This document shows positions 20,748-29,457 of a stretch of DNA of 64,000 nucleotides, piece by piece; position 1 is the first letter of the stretch; the number at the start of each line of letters is the position of its first letter. The stretch is from Caulobacter sp. (lineage in GTDB: Bacteria; Pseudomonadota; Alphaproteobacteria; Caulobacterales; Caulobacteraceae). The position numbers were made by a program, and so were the translations under genes. The stretch is from contig JAMFTA010000063.1 in NCBI GenBank assembly GCA_026225565.1, forward strand, positions 16,862 through 80,861, in the 5' to 3' direction. The notes under the pieces were generated by a model. The model was not told the origin of the DNA and searched no databases. It saw only the letters and a list, made by a program, of their open reading frames with translations.

Positions 20748-20880
20748 CGGAACCCCTCACCCTACCCTCTCCCCGGAGGGGAGAGGGGTTCTAACAGTGA
20801 TAGCGCGGTGAAATCCCTCTCCCCTCCGGGGAGAGGAGGGGCCCGCGTCCCGGCAGGGACGTGGGAGGTGAGGGGAACCG
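20748..20880. repeat. Palindromic intergenic repeat element between murC and murB
   Basis: This 133-nt element is bounded by imperfect 14-bp inverted ends (20748-20761 and 20867-20880, 12 of 14 matching). Inside are two strong hairpins built on the same CCCTCTCCCC unit: 20765-20774 pairs with 20778-20787 (3-nt loop), and 20816-20824 pairs with 20828-20836. It is non-coding. Its form resembles a REP/MITE-like element, but copy number elsewhere cannot be seen in this window. Confidence 0.6.
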
Positions 20881-20896
20881 CTGCGCCGTGCCGACC

Positions 20897-21793
20897 ATGA
20901 CCTGGCGCTCGCACCTCCCTCCCGTCGCCGGGCGCATCGCCCTAGACGCCCCGCTCGCGCCCTTCACCTGGCTGCGCGTGGGCGGACCGGCGGAGATGCT
21001 GTTCCTGCCCAAGGATGAAGCCGATCTTGAGGTCTTCCTAAAGGCGCTCGATCCCGCTGTGCCGGTGACGATGCTGGGCGTCGGCTCCAACACCCTGGTC
21101 CGCGACGGCGGGGTGGAGGGGGTGGTGATCCGTCTTGGCAAGGGCTTTGCCGAGATCAAGACCCTGGACCCCCACACCCTTTACGCGGGGGCGGCGGCGC
21201 TGGACGCCCAGGTTTCGAAGACGGCGGCTGAGGCGGGGATCGCTGGGCTAGAGTTCTATACTGGCGTGCCTGGGACCATCGGCGGCGCCCTGGTGATGAA
21301 CGCCGGCTGCTACGGCGCCGAGACAGGCGACGTGCTGGTCGAGGCCTACGCCCTGACCCGCGCCGGCGAGCGGGTGATCCTGTCGAACGCTCAGATGGAA
21401 TTTAGCTATCGCAGGGCGGCGGGCGCCGACGGACTGATCTTCACCGGCGCCCTTTATCGCGGAATTCTAGATGAGCCGGCGGCTATTCTCGACCGCATGA
21501 GCGCCATCACCGCCCGACGCGAAGCCGCCCAGCCGATCCGCGAAAAGACCGGCGGTTCGACCTTCAAGAACCCCGACGGCCACTCGGCCTGGAAGCTGGT
21601 GGATGAGGCCGGCTGGCGGGGCAAGCTCTATGGCCAGGCCATGTTCTCGCCTCAGCACGCCAACTTCCTGATCAACACCGGCGAGGCCGCCGCCGCCGAC
21701 CTGGAGGGTCTGGGCGAGGCGGTGCGGGCGGACGTCTTGGCCAAGTTCGGGGTGGAGCTGCATTGGGAGATCAAGCGGGTGGGGCGGGGTTAA
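20897..21793 (+). CDS. murB: UDP-N-acetylenolpyruvoylglucosamine reductase
   Basis: This 298-residue flavoprotein reduces the enolpyruvyl ether to give UDP-MurNAc. FAD-binding motifs are [28 protein letters not shown] and [18 protein letters not shown]. The catalytic serine lies in [10 protein letters not shown]. The ATG at 20897 is taken as the start. An in-frame GTG 9 nt upstream is possible. The extended frame to 20861 runs through the palindromic repeat element and is not believed. Confidence 0.94.
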   Translation: MTWRSHLPPVAGRIALDAPLAPFTWLRVGGPAEMLFLPKDEADLEVFLKALDPAVPVTMLGVGSNTLVRDGGVEGVVIRLGKGFAEIKTLDPHTLYAGAAALDAQVSKTAAEAGIAGLEFYTGVPGTIGGALVMNAGCYGAETGDVLVEAYALTRAGERVILSNAQMEFSYRRAAGADGLIFTGALYRGILDEPAAILDRMSAITARREAAQPIREKTGGSTFKNPDGHSAWKLVDEAGWRGKLYGQAMFSPQHANFLINTGEAAAADLEGLGEAVRADVLAKFGVELHWEIKRVGRG

Positions 21794-21968
21794 CGACCGC
21801 GCCGTCTTCTCAGGGGAATTTCCGGCGTCGCAATTCTCCTTTTGGGAGAAGCATCTGAAAAAGAACAAAAATTCTTTCATAGTTGCCCATTGGGTTGCAT
21901 CCTGCGCGCCAATAAGGCGTTGTTGGTCCAGAACGATTTCCTCTGATGGCGGAGGGGTGGAGCGCGCG

Positions 21969-22460
21969 ATGAAGGCGAAGATGCTTGCCGTGACTGCAGC
22001 GGCCTTCCTGGCGATGGGCGCGGCGGTCCAGGCTCAATCCTATGATGGCACGCCGCCCTATGCGTCGAGCGCCTATGCGGGCGGCGGATACAGCGGTGGC
22101 GACGACTGCCAAGGCTTCACCCTAGCCGGCGTCCACGCCGGCGTTACGGTGCTCGGCATCAATGTTGGCGCCGGCGGCCGCGCCCGCATCGGTGGCGATT
22201 GCCGGGGCGGCGGCGGACAAGGCTATGCACCTTCGCCGGCCTATCAAGGCGCAGCCTACCAGGACGGCGGCTACCGGCAGGCCTATCAAGGCCAAGGCTA
22301 TCAGGAGCAGGGCGGCTATTACGGCCAACCCCAATATGCTCAGCCTCAGTACGCCCCCGTTTACGCGGCGCCGGCGGCCTATGGCTACGCCCAGCCCGTC
22401 TACGCTCAACCCGCCCCCTGCGGCTGCGGCCAAGCCTATGGCTACGCTTCTCCCTACTGA
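21969..22460 (+). CDS. Secreted Tyr/Gln/Gly-rich repeat protein
   Basis: This 163-residue protein is inserted between murB and ddl on the cluster strand. A signal peptide is clear ([24 protein letters not shown], cleavage after AQA or nearby). A short globular part with [21 protein letters not shown] and a second Cys (GGDCRGG) may form a disulfide. The last 90 residues are low-complexity: YQG/QGYQ units, then [13 protein letters not shown] and a [10 protein letters not shown] end. The ATG at 21969 is preceded by GGCGGAGGGG. I do not recognise the family. Its place suggests an envelope protein, but that is inference. Confidence 0.72.
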   Translation: MKAKMLAVTAAAFLAMGAAVQAQSYDGTPPYASSAYAGGGYSGGDDCQGFTLAGVHAGVTVLGINVGAGGRARIGGDCRGGGGQGYAPSPAYQGAAYQDGGYRQAYQGQGYQEQGGYYGQPQYAQPQYAPVYAAPAAYGYAQPVYAQPAPCGCGQAYGYASPY

Positions 22461-22549
22461 GGTCCAAAAAAAACCCCGATGGTTTACGCAAATTAACTGT
22501 CCGGCCATCATCGGCTGAGAGAATGGCGGCTCTTCCTCCGGAGCCGCCC

Positions 22550-23491
22550 ATGCCCGCACCGCTCGCCGGTCGCCATATCGCTGTCCTTCTGGGCGGCCTG
22601 TCCCCCGAGCGGCAGATCAGCCTTGTGTCCGGGGAAGCTTGCGCCAAGGCGCTGGAATCCCTCGGCGCCCGGGTGAGTCGGATCGACGCAGGGCGCGACC
22701 TCGCGGCCGCGCTCGCCAAGCTCAAACCCGAGATCGTCTTCAACGCCCTGCATGGGGAGTGGGGCGAGGACGGCTGCGTGCAGGGGGTGCTGGAGACCCT
22801 GGCCATCCCCTACACCCACTCCGGCGTGCTCGCCTCGGCCCTCGCCATGGACAAGGCCAAGGCCAAGGCCGTCTTGGCGGCGGCTGGCGTCATCGTTCCC
22901 GGCGGCGGTCTCTACGACCGGCACGTAGCGGCGGCCGAGCATGTCATGCCCCCGCCCTATGTGGTGAAACCCAACGCCCAGGGCTCTTCGGTGGGGGTTT
23001 TCCTAGTATTCGAGGGCGCCAATCGTCCGCCGCAAGACCTCGCCCGCGACGACTGGGCCTTTGGCGAGCAGGTGATGATCGAGCCCTATATCGCCGGCAA
23101 GGAGCTGGCGGTGGCGGTGATGGATCCGGCGGCCGGCGGCGTCGGCGCCCTGGGCGTCACCGACATCCAGCCCCACACCGGCTTCTATGACTATGAGGCC
23201 AAGTATGGCGAAGGCGGCTCGATCCACGTCATTCCCGCGGACATACCGCCGCACGCCTACGCCGCCGCCTTGGCCCAGGCCGAGCTGGCGCATAGCGCCT
23301 TGGGCTGCCGGGGGGTCACCCGCTCGGACTTCCGTTATGACGACATTAAGGATGAACTGGTTCTTCTGGAGGTGAACACTCAGCCCGGCATGACCCCCAC
23401 CTCGCTCGCCCCCGAGCAGGCGGCGGCCCGGGGCGTTGACTTTGAACAATTGGTGCTCTGGATGGTGGAAGACGCTTCATGCCCGCGGTAA
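22550..23491 (+). CDS. ddl: D-alanine-D-alanine ligase
   Basis: This 313-residue ATP-grasp enzyme makes the D-Ala-D-Ala dipeptide used by MurF. Motifs include [19 protein letters not shown] at the N-terminus, [44 protein letters not shown] and [13 protein letters not shown]. Two in-frame ATGs (22523 and 22550) are plausible. The second has GGAG 8 nt upstream and places the first beta strand where the family expects it. It overlaps ftsQ by 13 nt. Confidence 0.94.
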   Translation: MPAPLAGRHIAVLLGGLSPERQISLVSGEACAKALESLGARVSRIDAGRDLAAALAKLKPEIVFNALHGEWGEDGCVQGVLETLAIPYTHSGVLASALAMDKAKAKAVLAAAGVIVPGGGLYDRHVAAAEHVMPPPYVVKPNAQGSSVGVFLVFEGANRPPQDLARDDWAFGEQVMIEPYIAGKELAVAVMDPAAGGVGALGVTDIQPHTGFYDYEAKYGEGGSIHVIPADIPPHAYAAALAQAELAHSALGCRGVTRSDFRYDDIKDELVLLEVNTQPGMTPTSLAPEQAAARGVDFEQLVLWMVEDASCPR

Positions 23492-24429
23492 TGCGCGGCG
23501 CGCCCAAGAAGGCGGGCCCCAAGGGCGGCCAGAGCCGATCCGCCCCCAAAGGCAAGGGCCGCGGCCCGACGCCTGCCTATGCGCCGTCAAAGCTTCGGGG
23601 CGCCGGGGCCGTGGGCCTGGATCACCGGGCGGCGCTGTGGGCGGCCATGGGTCTCTTGTGCCTGATCCTGCTGCTTACCGTCTTCACCGGCGGGCGGCTG
23701 CAGATGCTGGGCGGGCATATCGCCGACGCCATCGACCGTCAGTTCGCCAGCCTGGGCTTCAAGGTGCGCGCCGTGCATGTGGAGGGCGGCTCCAACTTCT
23801 CCACCCCCTATGTGATGCAGGCCGCCGGCCTGACCCAGGGCCAATCGCTGCTCGGTCTGAACCTGGAAGACCTGCGCGAGCGGGTGGAGCAGGTGGGCTG
23901 GATCAAGTCCGCCAAGGTGGTGCGCCTCCTCCCCGACACCCTGGTGATCGCCGTCACCGAGCGGCCGCGCCTGGCCGTCTGGCAGCACGGCGACCAGACC
24001 AGCGTGGTCGACAAGGACGGCCAGATCATTCCCGAGGCCGACGCGGGCCTGTTCACCGACCTGCCGCTGATCGTGGGGGAGGGCGCCAATGAGGCCGCCG
24101 CCGCCATGCTGCCGGAACTCGCCGCCCGCCCCGCCCTCACCGCGCGGCTGGAGGCCCTGGTGCGGGTCGACGGTCGGCGTTGGGACCTCAGGCTGAAGGA
24201 TGGCGGCATCATCCAGCTGCCGGCGGCGCGCGAGGATGCGGCCCTGCTGCAGCTGGATCAGCTGGAGCAGAAATCGCGAATTTTGGAGACCGGCTTTGCG
24301 CGCATCGATCTGCGCGATCCGGAAATGATTGCGGTGCGTCCTAAGGGCGCCCCGTCCCAGCCTGCGCCCGTGGGCGCCGGCGTGGCCTCGGCCGCGACCG
24401 GCGCTTCGGCGGCGAAGGCGGGTTTGTAA
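23479..24429 (+). CDS. ftsQ: Cell division protein FtsQ
   Basis: This 316-residue bitopic divisome protein has a basic Pro/Lys/Gly-rich cytosolic tail of about 50 residues and one membrane segment (about 52-72, [18 protein letters not shown]). A periplasmic POTRA domain follows ([19 protein letters not shown] to [11 protein letters not shown]), then the FtsQ/DivIB beta domain. FtsQ scaffolds FtsB-FtsL and links early to late divisome proteins. The start overlaps the ddl end. The C-terminal 30 residues are Ala/Pro-rich. Confidence 0.93.
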   Translation: MPAVMRGAPKKAGPKGGQSRSAPKGKGRGPTPAYAPSKLRGAGAVGLDHRAALWAAMGLLCLILLLTVFTGGRLQMLGGHIADAIDRQFASLGFKVRAVHVEGGSNFSTPYVMQAAGLTQGQSLLGLNLEDLRERVEQVGWIKSAKVVRLLPDTLVIAVTERPRLAVWQHGDQTSVVDKDGQIIPEADAGLFTDLPLIVGEGANEAAAAMLPELAARPALTARLEALVRVDGRRWDLRLKDGGIIQLPAAREDAALLQLDQLEQKSRILETGFARIDLRDPEMIAVRPKGAPSQPAPVGAGVASAATGASAAKAGL

Positions 24430-24446
24430 GCGTAACCTCAGGAGGT

Positions 24447-24476
24447 CGTCGCAAAACGCGACGGTCGTTTGAAACG
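24447..24476. promoter_or_regulatory. Tandem small hairpins in the ftsQ-ftsA gap
   Basis: CGTCGC (24447-24452) pairs with GCGACG (24458-24463) around AAAAC, followed at once by CGTTT-G-AAACG (24466-24476). Both lie in the 62-nt leader of ftsA. They could tune ftsA translation or processing. No function is established. Confidence 0.3.
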
Positions 24477-24491
24477 AAAGTTGGAACGGGC

Positions 24492-25820
24492 ATGTCGCGG
24501 CTTGACGACCGGCGGGATACGCAAAATGGACTGAAGACCCTCGGTCGCACGCCCCTGGTTGCGGCGGTGGATCTGGGCGCCTCTAAGATCGGCTGTTTCA
24601 TCATGAAGGGGGACGGCGCCAAGCGCGACACCCGCATGATTGAGGTTTCCGGCGTCGCCCATGTGCGCTCCAGGGGCGTCCGCGCTGGCGCCATCGTCGA
24701 TGTGGAGCAGGCGTCGCAAGCGCTCGCCCAGGCGGTGGAGCGGGCCGAGACCATGGCCGGCGTCCACGTCTCCGGCGTGGTTTTGACCACCGCCGGCGGC
24801 CAATTGATGAGCCAGCGGGTCGCCGCCCAGGTCTCGCTGGGCGCCAAGCCGATCACCGATCACGACCTGTCTCGCGCCATCCAGATGGCCCTGGCCCAGA
24901 CCCGCTTCCCCAGCCGCCGGCCCATCCACCTCTTGCCCATCGCCTGGAGCGTCGACGTGCAGCGTGGCCTGCGCGATCCTCGCGGCGGGTTCGGCCGCGC
25001 TCTGGGCTTGGACTTGCTGGTGGTCAGCATGAGCGAGACCGCCTTCGCCACCCTCAGCCACTGTGTCGAGCTGGCCCACCTGACCTTGGAGGGCGTGGTC
25101 GCCGCGCCCTTCGCCGCGGGCCTGGCCGCCCTTGAGGAAGACGAGATGGACCTGGGCGCCATCTGCATCGACATGGGCGGCGGCTCGACCTCGGTCTCGG
25201 TGTTTTCCGGCGGCTCCCTGCTGCATGTGGACAGCCTGGCCGTGGGCGGCCATCACGTCACCGCCGACATTGCGCGTGGGCTCTCCACCACCATCGCCGG
25301 CGCCGAGCGGATCAAGACCCTGCACGGCTCGGCCATCGCCTCGGCCAATGAAGATCGCGAGATGATCGAAGCCCCACCGCGCGGCGACGACCCCGGCGCG
25401 GGTCCGGTGATCGCCCCCCGCAGCTTGCTGAAAGGCGTCATCGCGCCCCGGGTGGAGGAAACCCTGGAGCTCTTGCGCGAGCGGCTGAAGATGTCCGGCT
25501 GCCCGATCGACTCGGGCGCTGGGGTGGTGCTGACTGGCGGCGCCTCCGAGCTTACCGGCGTGCGCGAGCTGGCGGTGCGGGTGTTCGATCGTCCTGTGCG
25601 CCTGGGGCGCCCCCGCCGCGCGCCGCATCTGGCTGACGCCGCTTCGGGTCCCGCCTTCTGCGCCGCCGCCGGCGTCTTGCACCGCGCCGCCTTCGGTCCT
25701 CGCGAAGCCGTCGCCGGCCGCGCGCTTTCCTTCACTCAGCAGCCTCAGACCCGCGAAGCGGTAGATCCCAACGCCGGGGTGATCGCCCGCGCGGCGGGCT
25801 GGCTGCGCTCCAACCTCTAA
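24492..25820 (+). CDS. ftsA: Cell division protein FtsA
   Basis: This 442-residue actin-fold protein tethers FtsZ to the membrane. The phosphate-1 loop reads AAVDLGASKIGCF, the SHS2-type 1C domain follows (GVRAGAIVDVEQA), the phosphate-2 loop is CIDMGGGSTSVSVF and the adenosine motif is VVLTGGASELTG. The C-terminus ends in a membrane-targeting amphipathic helix (VIARAAGWLRSNL). Its stop overlaps the stop of the convergent 564-aa gene by 4 nt, so there is no room for a terminator between them. Confidence 0.96.
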   Translation: MSRLDDRRDTQNGLKTLGRTPLVAAVDLGASKIGCFIMKGDGAKRDTRMIEVSGVAHVRSRGVRAGAIVDVEQASQALAQAVERAETMAGVHVSGVVLTTAGGQLMSQRVAAQVSLGAKPITDHDLSRAIQMALAQTRFPSRRPIHLLPIAWSVDVQRGLRDPRGGFGRALGLDLLVVSMSETAFATLSHCVELAHLTLEGVVAAPFAAGLAALEEDEMDLGAICIDMGGGSTSVSVFSGGSLLHVDSLAVGGHHVTADIARGLSTTIAGAERIKTLHGSAIASANEDREMIEAPPRGDDPGAGPVIAPRSLLKGVIAPRVEETLELLRERLKMSGCPIDSGAGVVLTGGASELTGVRELAVRVFDRPVRLGRPRRAPHLADAASGPAFCAAAGVLHRAAFGPREAVAGRALSFTQQPQTREAVDPNAGVIARAAGWLRSNL

Positions 25821-27511
25821 GGGGCTGCAGCCGCCATCTGCAAGCCGGCCATCGGCACCCAATAGTCCTGCGGCGCGGCGGTCACCGGCGCAGGGCGGGG
25901 CGCCAGGGCGGCCACCGTGGTCGCGGGCCGCGAAGTCCCGGAGGCGGAAATCACGCACTGGGCGGTGTCGATCATGGCGTGTTGGCCCAGGCAGAAGATG
26001 TCCTCATAGTGGGGTCCAGCCACCGCCAGGCACTGGAAGAGGTTGAGCTTGGCCATGCTCAGGCATTCGCCCGCGCTGTGATCGGCCATCAGGCTCATGT
26101 CCCTCTGCACATTCTCTTCCCCCGCCTGACCGAGGATGGCCAGGGCGGCCAAGGCCAGCCCCCGGCGCAGCACCGCCGACGAGGCGCCTTCGCCGAGCGG
26201 GAAGCCCGCGTTCTGCTCGGCCAAAGCCAGTTTCAGCAGGCTGCCAGTCTCGTCCCTCGTGGGTGAGAGCCGGGTGGCGGAGAGGGTCTTGGCCGCAGCC
26301 AGCCCCACTTCCGGAGCCGGGATCGCACTCTTGGACCAATCGGCGTGCTGTACGTCATAGGCCTCCTGCTTCATCTTCAGCCCGGCGGTCATCAGGCTGT
26401 CGCCCTGGCGACGGAGCGCCGCGCTGGCCCGGGCTGAGGCGGCGTCGGCGCCCGAGAAGGTGCGCGCCGAGTCCGGGTTGGCGATCAGGCTGGCGGCGAT
26501 GGACTGAACCCGGGCGGGGTCGCCCCCGGCGGCGGCCAGAACCCCCTGCACAAAGGTCGGCTCCTGCAGGGCGATGATGGCCGCATAGGCGATCGCGCCT
26601 TCCTGGAACTGTTTGGGCTCATAGGCGGCGCCGGCTCGCACCTCGCGGGCCACCCCGTCGCCGTCGGTGAAGAGAGGGCTGAGGGCGGCGGCCGCCTTCA
26701 TATAGCTGAGATAGGCGCTGGCCGATTGCACGATCTGCGGGGCCAGGGCGGCTCTCGCGGTGGGCGCTGCGGGCTGGGCCTGTTCCAGCGGCGGCGGAGC
26801 GACCGGCCCGGTCGTCGGAGGCGCTGCGCTCGCCAGGGCGGCGCCCGGCGAGCCGACGGCGGGCAGGGGCGCAGGCGCGCCGATGTCGGCGGTGGGGCGC
26901 GCCATAGGATCGCCCGCCGTGGCGGCGACCGCCACCGCTGCGAGCGCCGGAGCCGCGAGTGGGGCCGCCGCTAAGGCTTGCATCTGCGGGAGTGATGCTG
27001 GGGCCGGCGACGACGTTGGGGCGACGGGAGCCTCTAGCGCGGCCGGGGGCGCCGCCGGCGGCGGTGTGAGTGCTTCATTGGCCGGGGGCGCGTAGGGCGC
27101 CGGCATGGTGCGGGCGGCGTAGGCCGCCTGCTGCTGCCGCCACTGGCGCTGAGCCCAGGCGCGGCGTTGGGCGTCATAAGGATTATAGTCCTGGCCGTTT
27201 TGGTCATTCGGCGCCTGGACGTAACGGCCTTGGTATGCAGGCGTCTCGCCGTAAGCCTCTTGGGAATAGGGGCCTTGGGCGTAAGATCCTTGGTTATAAG
27301 GCCCTGGATTGTAAGGGTTTTGAGCATAAGGAAGCCGTGGCGTGTAGCCGCCTTGGGAATAGGGCCCGCCGGCGTCGCCGGGTGGATAATAGGGGTTTGG
27401 AGCTTGCCAGTAGCCAGGGCTGTCCTGGGCGGCGGCGGCATAGGCGATTAGGCTGGTCGACGCCACAAAGACGGCCAGCAGCGAACGGCCCGACACGAGG
27501 CTGATAAGCAT
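25817..27511 (-). CDS. Secreted proline/alanine/tyrosine-rich protein of unknown function
   Basis: This 564-residue protein is encoded antisense between ftsA and ftsZ. A signal peptide (MLISLVSGRSLLAVFVASTSL) is followed by a Tyr/Pro/Gln/Gly repeat region (units such as YNPGPYNQGSYAQGPYSQ, residues about 40-110), a long Pro/Ala linker (about 130-260), and a folded alpha-helical C-terminal half. That half contains several Cys residues (AGECLSMAKLNLFQCLA, FCLGQHAM, AQCVISASG). GGGGAA precedes the ATG. I do not recognise the family. It is probably a periplasmic or envelope protein. A near-consensus CtrA site lies about 70 nt upstream. Confidence 0.75.
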   Translation of the reverse strand: MLISLVSGRSLLAVFVASTSLIAYAAAAQDSPGYWQAPNPYYPPGDAGGPYSQGGYTPRLPYAQNPYNPGPYNQGSYAQGPYSQEAYGETPAYQGRYVQAPNDQNGQDYNPYDAQRRAWAQRQWRQQQAAYAARTMPAPYAPPANEALTPPPAAPPAALEAPVAPTSSPAPASLPQMQALAAAPLAAPALAAVAVAATAGDPMARPTADIGAPAPLPAVGSPGAALASAAPPTTGPVAPPPLEQAQPAAPTARAALAPQIVQSASAYLSYMKAAAALSPLFTDGDGVAREVRAGAAYEPKQFQEGAIAYAAIIALQEPTFVQGVLAAAGGDPARVQSIAASLIANPDSARTFSGADAASARASAALRRQGDSLMTAGLKMKQEAYDVQHADWSKSAIPAPEVGLAAAKTLSATRLSPTRDETGSLLKLALAEQNAGFPLGEGASSAVLRRGLALAALAILGQAGEENVQRDMSLMADHSAGECLSMAKLNLFQCLAVAGPHYEDIFCLGQHAMIDTAQCVISASGTSRPATTVAALAPRPAPVTAAPQDYWVPMAGLQMAAAAP

Positions 27512-27578
27512 GATGTTTCCCCAACTGACGCCCGAGAATTACACGCTACAATATCGACTGAGGTCTTAAAGAAGCTAG

Positions 27579-27595
27579 TTAATCGAAGCTTAGCC
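27579..27595 (+). promoter_or_regulatory. Near-consensus CtrA site upstream of the 564-aa gene
   Basis: TTAA-N7-TTAGCC is one base from TTAA-N7-TTAACC. It sits 68 nt upstream of the start of the minus-strand gene ending at 25817. This is inference by motif match only. Confidence 0.35.
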
Positions 27596-27638
27596 GTGCA
27601 AATGGCGTTCACAAAATGTTACGATCTGGAACCTTTTT

Positions 27639-28142
27639 TCATAATACGTTGTGGGTCGCCAATCCCTTGATCTTGGAGAGATTTGTCTTGGGGATGGCGG
27701 AGACGAAGGGACCACTGGTTTTAGCCTTGTCGCGCCCAAGTTCCGCCCAAGCTGCGGTGAATGCCGTTGGGATTTCGGCGTCTATCGGCGCGCGGGACAG
27801 ACCCAGCCGGCGGCCCTTGGCGGCGGTGACGATCGGGGCCCACAGGTCGAGGTTGTCGCCCGGTCCTGTCGATGGCGCTTGCCCGTCCAGTCCCGCCAAT
27901 AGGCTCGCCAGCGCCATCAGCTCCGGGCCGGTGGTGACGATATGGACCGCCCCAGCCGACTCAACATCCGGCAGGTCCCGCAGCGCGGCGGCGAGGCCGG
28001 CCAGGGCCATCCGCTCCGCCGTAGTGTGGCGATCCCCGCCGGCGGCGCCGCCTATCTGTCCCTGGCCCAGGCGCACGAAGGCCCAGCCGCCGCAGCGATA
28101 GACGGTGGAATAGGCGGATGAAGTCCAGATCTGAAGGGGCAT
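27639..28142 (-). CDS. RNase H-fold protein lacking catalytic acids
   Basis: This 167-residue protein follows the strand/helix order of RNase HI: QIWTSSA (where TDGS is expected), GGWAFVRL, HTTAERMALAGLAAAL (against TTNNRMELMAAI), VHIVTTGPELMALAS (against the TDSQYV strand) and DNLDLWAPIVTA. The catalytic positions are replaced: the first Asp by Ser8, the Glu of RMEL by Ala46, and the third Asp by Gly72. The C-terminal acidic residue is also not evident. It therefore looks like a non-catalytic RNase H-like protein, perhaps a nucleic-acid binder. Alignment was by eye. Confidence 0.6.
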   Translation of the reverse strand: MPLQIWTSSAYSTVYRCGGWAFVRLGQGQIGGAAGGDRHTTAERMALAGLAAALRDLPDVESAGAVHIVTTGPELMALASLLAGLDGQAPSTGPGDNLDLWAPIVTAAKGRRLGLSRAPIDAEIPTAFTAAWAELGRDKAKTSGPFVSAIPKTNLSKIKGLATHNVL

Positions 28143-28212
28143 GGCCTTCGCCTAGCGCCGTTGTGCGACGGCGTCACCCTCGTCGGCGGCGGCCTCGCGA
28201 GTTAGTGGCGGC

Positions 28213-29169
28213 TCAGCCGACGTAGCGCATGGCCACATCGCATCGTTCATAACGAGTCCCGAACTCGTCCATGATCTGCGCATCGTGGGCGAACCCCAGC
28301 TTCTCATAGAGGTGGATGGCTGCGGCGGACTTCTTGTTGCTGAGGAGGTAGAGGGTTTCAGCCCCCATGGCCCTGGCCCGCGCGATCACGGCCTTGAGCA
28401 GAAACTCCCCCGCCTTGCGTCCGCGCGCCGATTCCAAGACCCCCATCTTGGTCAACTCGAACCGACTCTCCCCAGTCTTCTGCAGGGCGCAGGCGCCGAC
28501 CACGCCAAGGCCCTCCGCCTCCACGAACAGGATGGCCCCGCCGGGATCGATGATCCGCGCGCGGGGGTTGTCCAGCACGTCGCGGTCGGTAGCTTCGAGC
28601 CGGTACATGGCGGAGATCCATTGAGCGTTGATGGCGGAGAAGGCCGGGACGAGGTCGTCGGAAAATTCGCGAATGGTCAGCCCGGCGGCGGCCGCCGCTT
28701 GGGCGCGGATGTGCAGGGGTTGCTCAGCCAGCATAGCCTCGATGGCGGCGATCTGATCGAGGAAGGAGCCCGATAGGCCCTGGATCATCTCCTCTACCGC
28801 CGCTTCGATCTGCGGCCAGACCATCAGCTTGGAGCGGGCAAGGGCGGCCTCGCCCGCGGCCGTGAGGGAGATGGTCTTGTGCCGCTGATCGCGACGCCGG
28901 CGGCTCATCTCCACCAGACCCATCTCGATCAGCCGCGAGACCGCGCGGGTCACCGCCGGCTGGCTGAGCTGCATGGCCTGGGTCAGTTCGCCGATAGTGT
29001 GCGGGCCATAGCGATCCAGTGTGGCCAAGAGGGGATACTGGCTCGGCTGGATCTCCAGCCCCGCCCCCTCCGCCACCCGCACCACATCCCCCTGCATCCG
29101 CTCCGCCAGCCGCTTCAGCCGGCTGCCAAGGAACAGGTGGCCGCGTTCGGTGAGGACATCGCCGCTCAT
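28213..29169 (-). CDS. MarR-family regulator fused to a GNAT acetyltransferase
   Basis: In this 318-residue fusion, residues 1-145 form a MarR winged helix (TIGELTQAMQLSQPAVTRAV as recognition region, then RRRRDQRHKTISLTAAG as wing). Residues 165-318 form a GNAT domain with the acetyl-CoA loop ESARGRKAGEFLLKAVI and LYEKLGFAHD. Such fusions are common in proteobacteria. The acetylated substrate is unknown. Two inverted repeats lie just upstream of the start, so it is probably autoregulated. It lies between ftsA and ftsZ on the opposite strand. Confidence 0.88.
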   Translation of the reverse strand: MSGDVLTERGHLFLGSRLKRLAERMQGDVVRVAEGAGLEIQPSQYPLLATLDRYGPHTIGELTQAMQLSQPAVTRAVSRLIEMGLVEMSRRRRDQRHKTISLTAAGEAALARSKLMVWPQIEAAVEEMIQGLSGSFLDQIAAIEAMLAEQPLHIRAQAAAAAGLTIREFSDDLVPAFSAINAQWISAMYRLEATDRDVLDNPRARIIDPGGAILFVEAEGLGVVGACALQKTGESRFELTKMGVLESARGRKAGEFLLKAVIARARAMGAETLYLLSNKKSAAAIHLYEKLGFAHDAQIMDEFGTRYERCDVAMRYVG

Positions 29170-29180
29170 GGGAGCTCCTG

Positions 29181-29207
29181 TATGCTAAGGCATATAGTGC
29201 GCTATAT
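29181..29207. promoter_or_regulatory. Candidate operator of the MarR-GNAT gene
   Basis: Two nested inverted repeats lie 12-38 nt upstream of the MarR-GNAT start. One is TATGC-TAAG-GCATA (29181-29194). The other is ATATAGTG-CGCTATAT (29192-29207, 7 of 8 positions symmetric). Size and position suit an autorepressed MarR dimer site. Confidence 0.5.
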
Positions 29208-29442
29208 TATGTTCTCTCCGCAAGAGGGCGGCGTTCAGCAATCCCAGGGGTGCTTCGTCAGCCTTGGGAAGAGTCTCATCCCATTTACGCGCCTGGGAAA
29301 ATCTGTCGCATCACCTTCACCTCTTGGGCTTCTTGACGCATGCTGACGAATCGAAACGGTGGATAGAAGCGAAAATACTTTAGTTGAATCAAAGAAAAAG
29401 ATGCTGCCAAGCTGGACCTTCATCCGACTCAGCCTATTCAGG

Positions 29443-29457
29443 TTAACCACGGATTAA
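29443..29457 (-). promoter_or_regulatory. Perfect CtrA box upstream of ftsZ
   Basis: Read on the minus strand, the site is TTAA-N7-TTAACC (the final CC covers 29442-29441), an exact match to the CtrA consensus. It lies about 90 nt before the ftsZ start. CtrA represses ftsZ in Caulobacter swarmer cells. Repression here is inferred from site and position. Confidence 0.65.

Noticed and set aside
20861..20896. Extended murB N-terminus from 20861
   Set aside because: It would translate part of the palindromic repeat element and is not conserved in character with murB.
21830..21945. Hairpins (GAACAAAAATTCTTTC and GCGCCAATAAGGCG) after murB as an RNA gene or terminator
   Set aside because: Stems are short and not followed by a T-run. 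The stretch is simply AT-richer promoter-like sequence before the Tyr/Gln-rich protein gene.
22482..22497. TTTA-N6-TTAAC upstream of ddl as a CtrA box
   Set aside because: The spacing is 6, not 7, and at the correct spacing the left half matches only one of four bases.
27607..27621. GTTC-N7-GTTA as a second LexA box
   Set aside because: One mismatch in a key half-site, and it lies between two genes without a good promoter position. It is likely chance, unlike the exact box at 46316.
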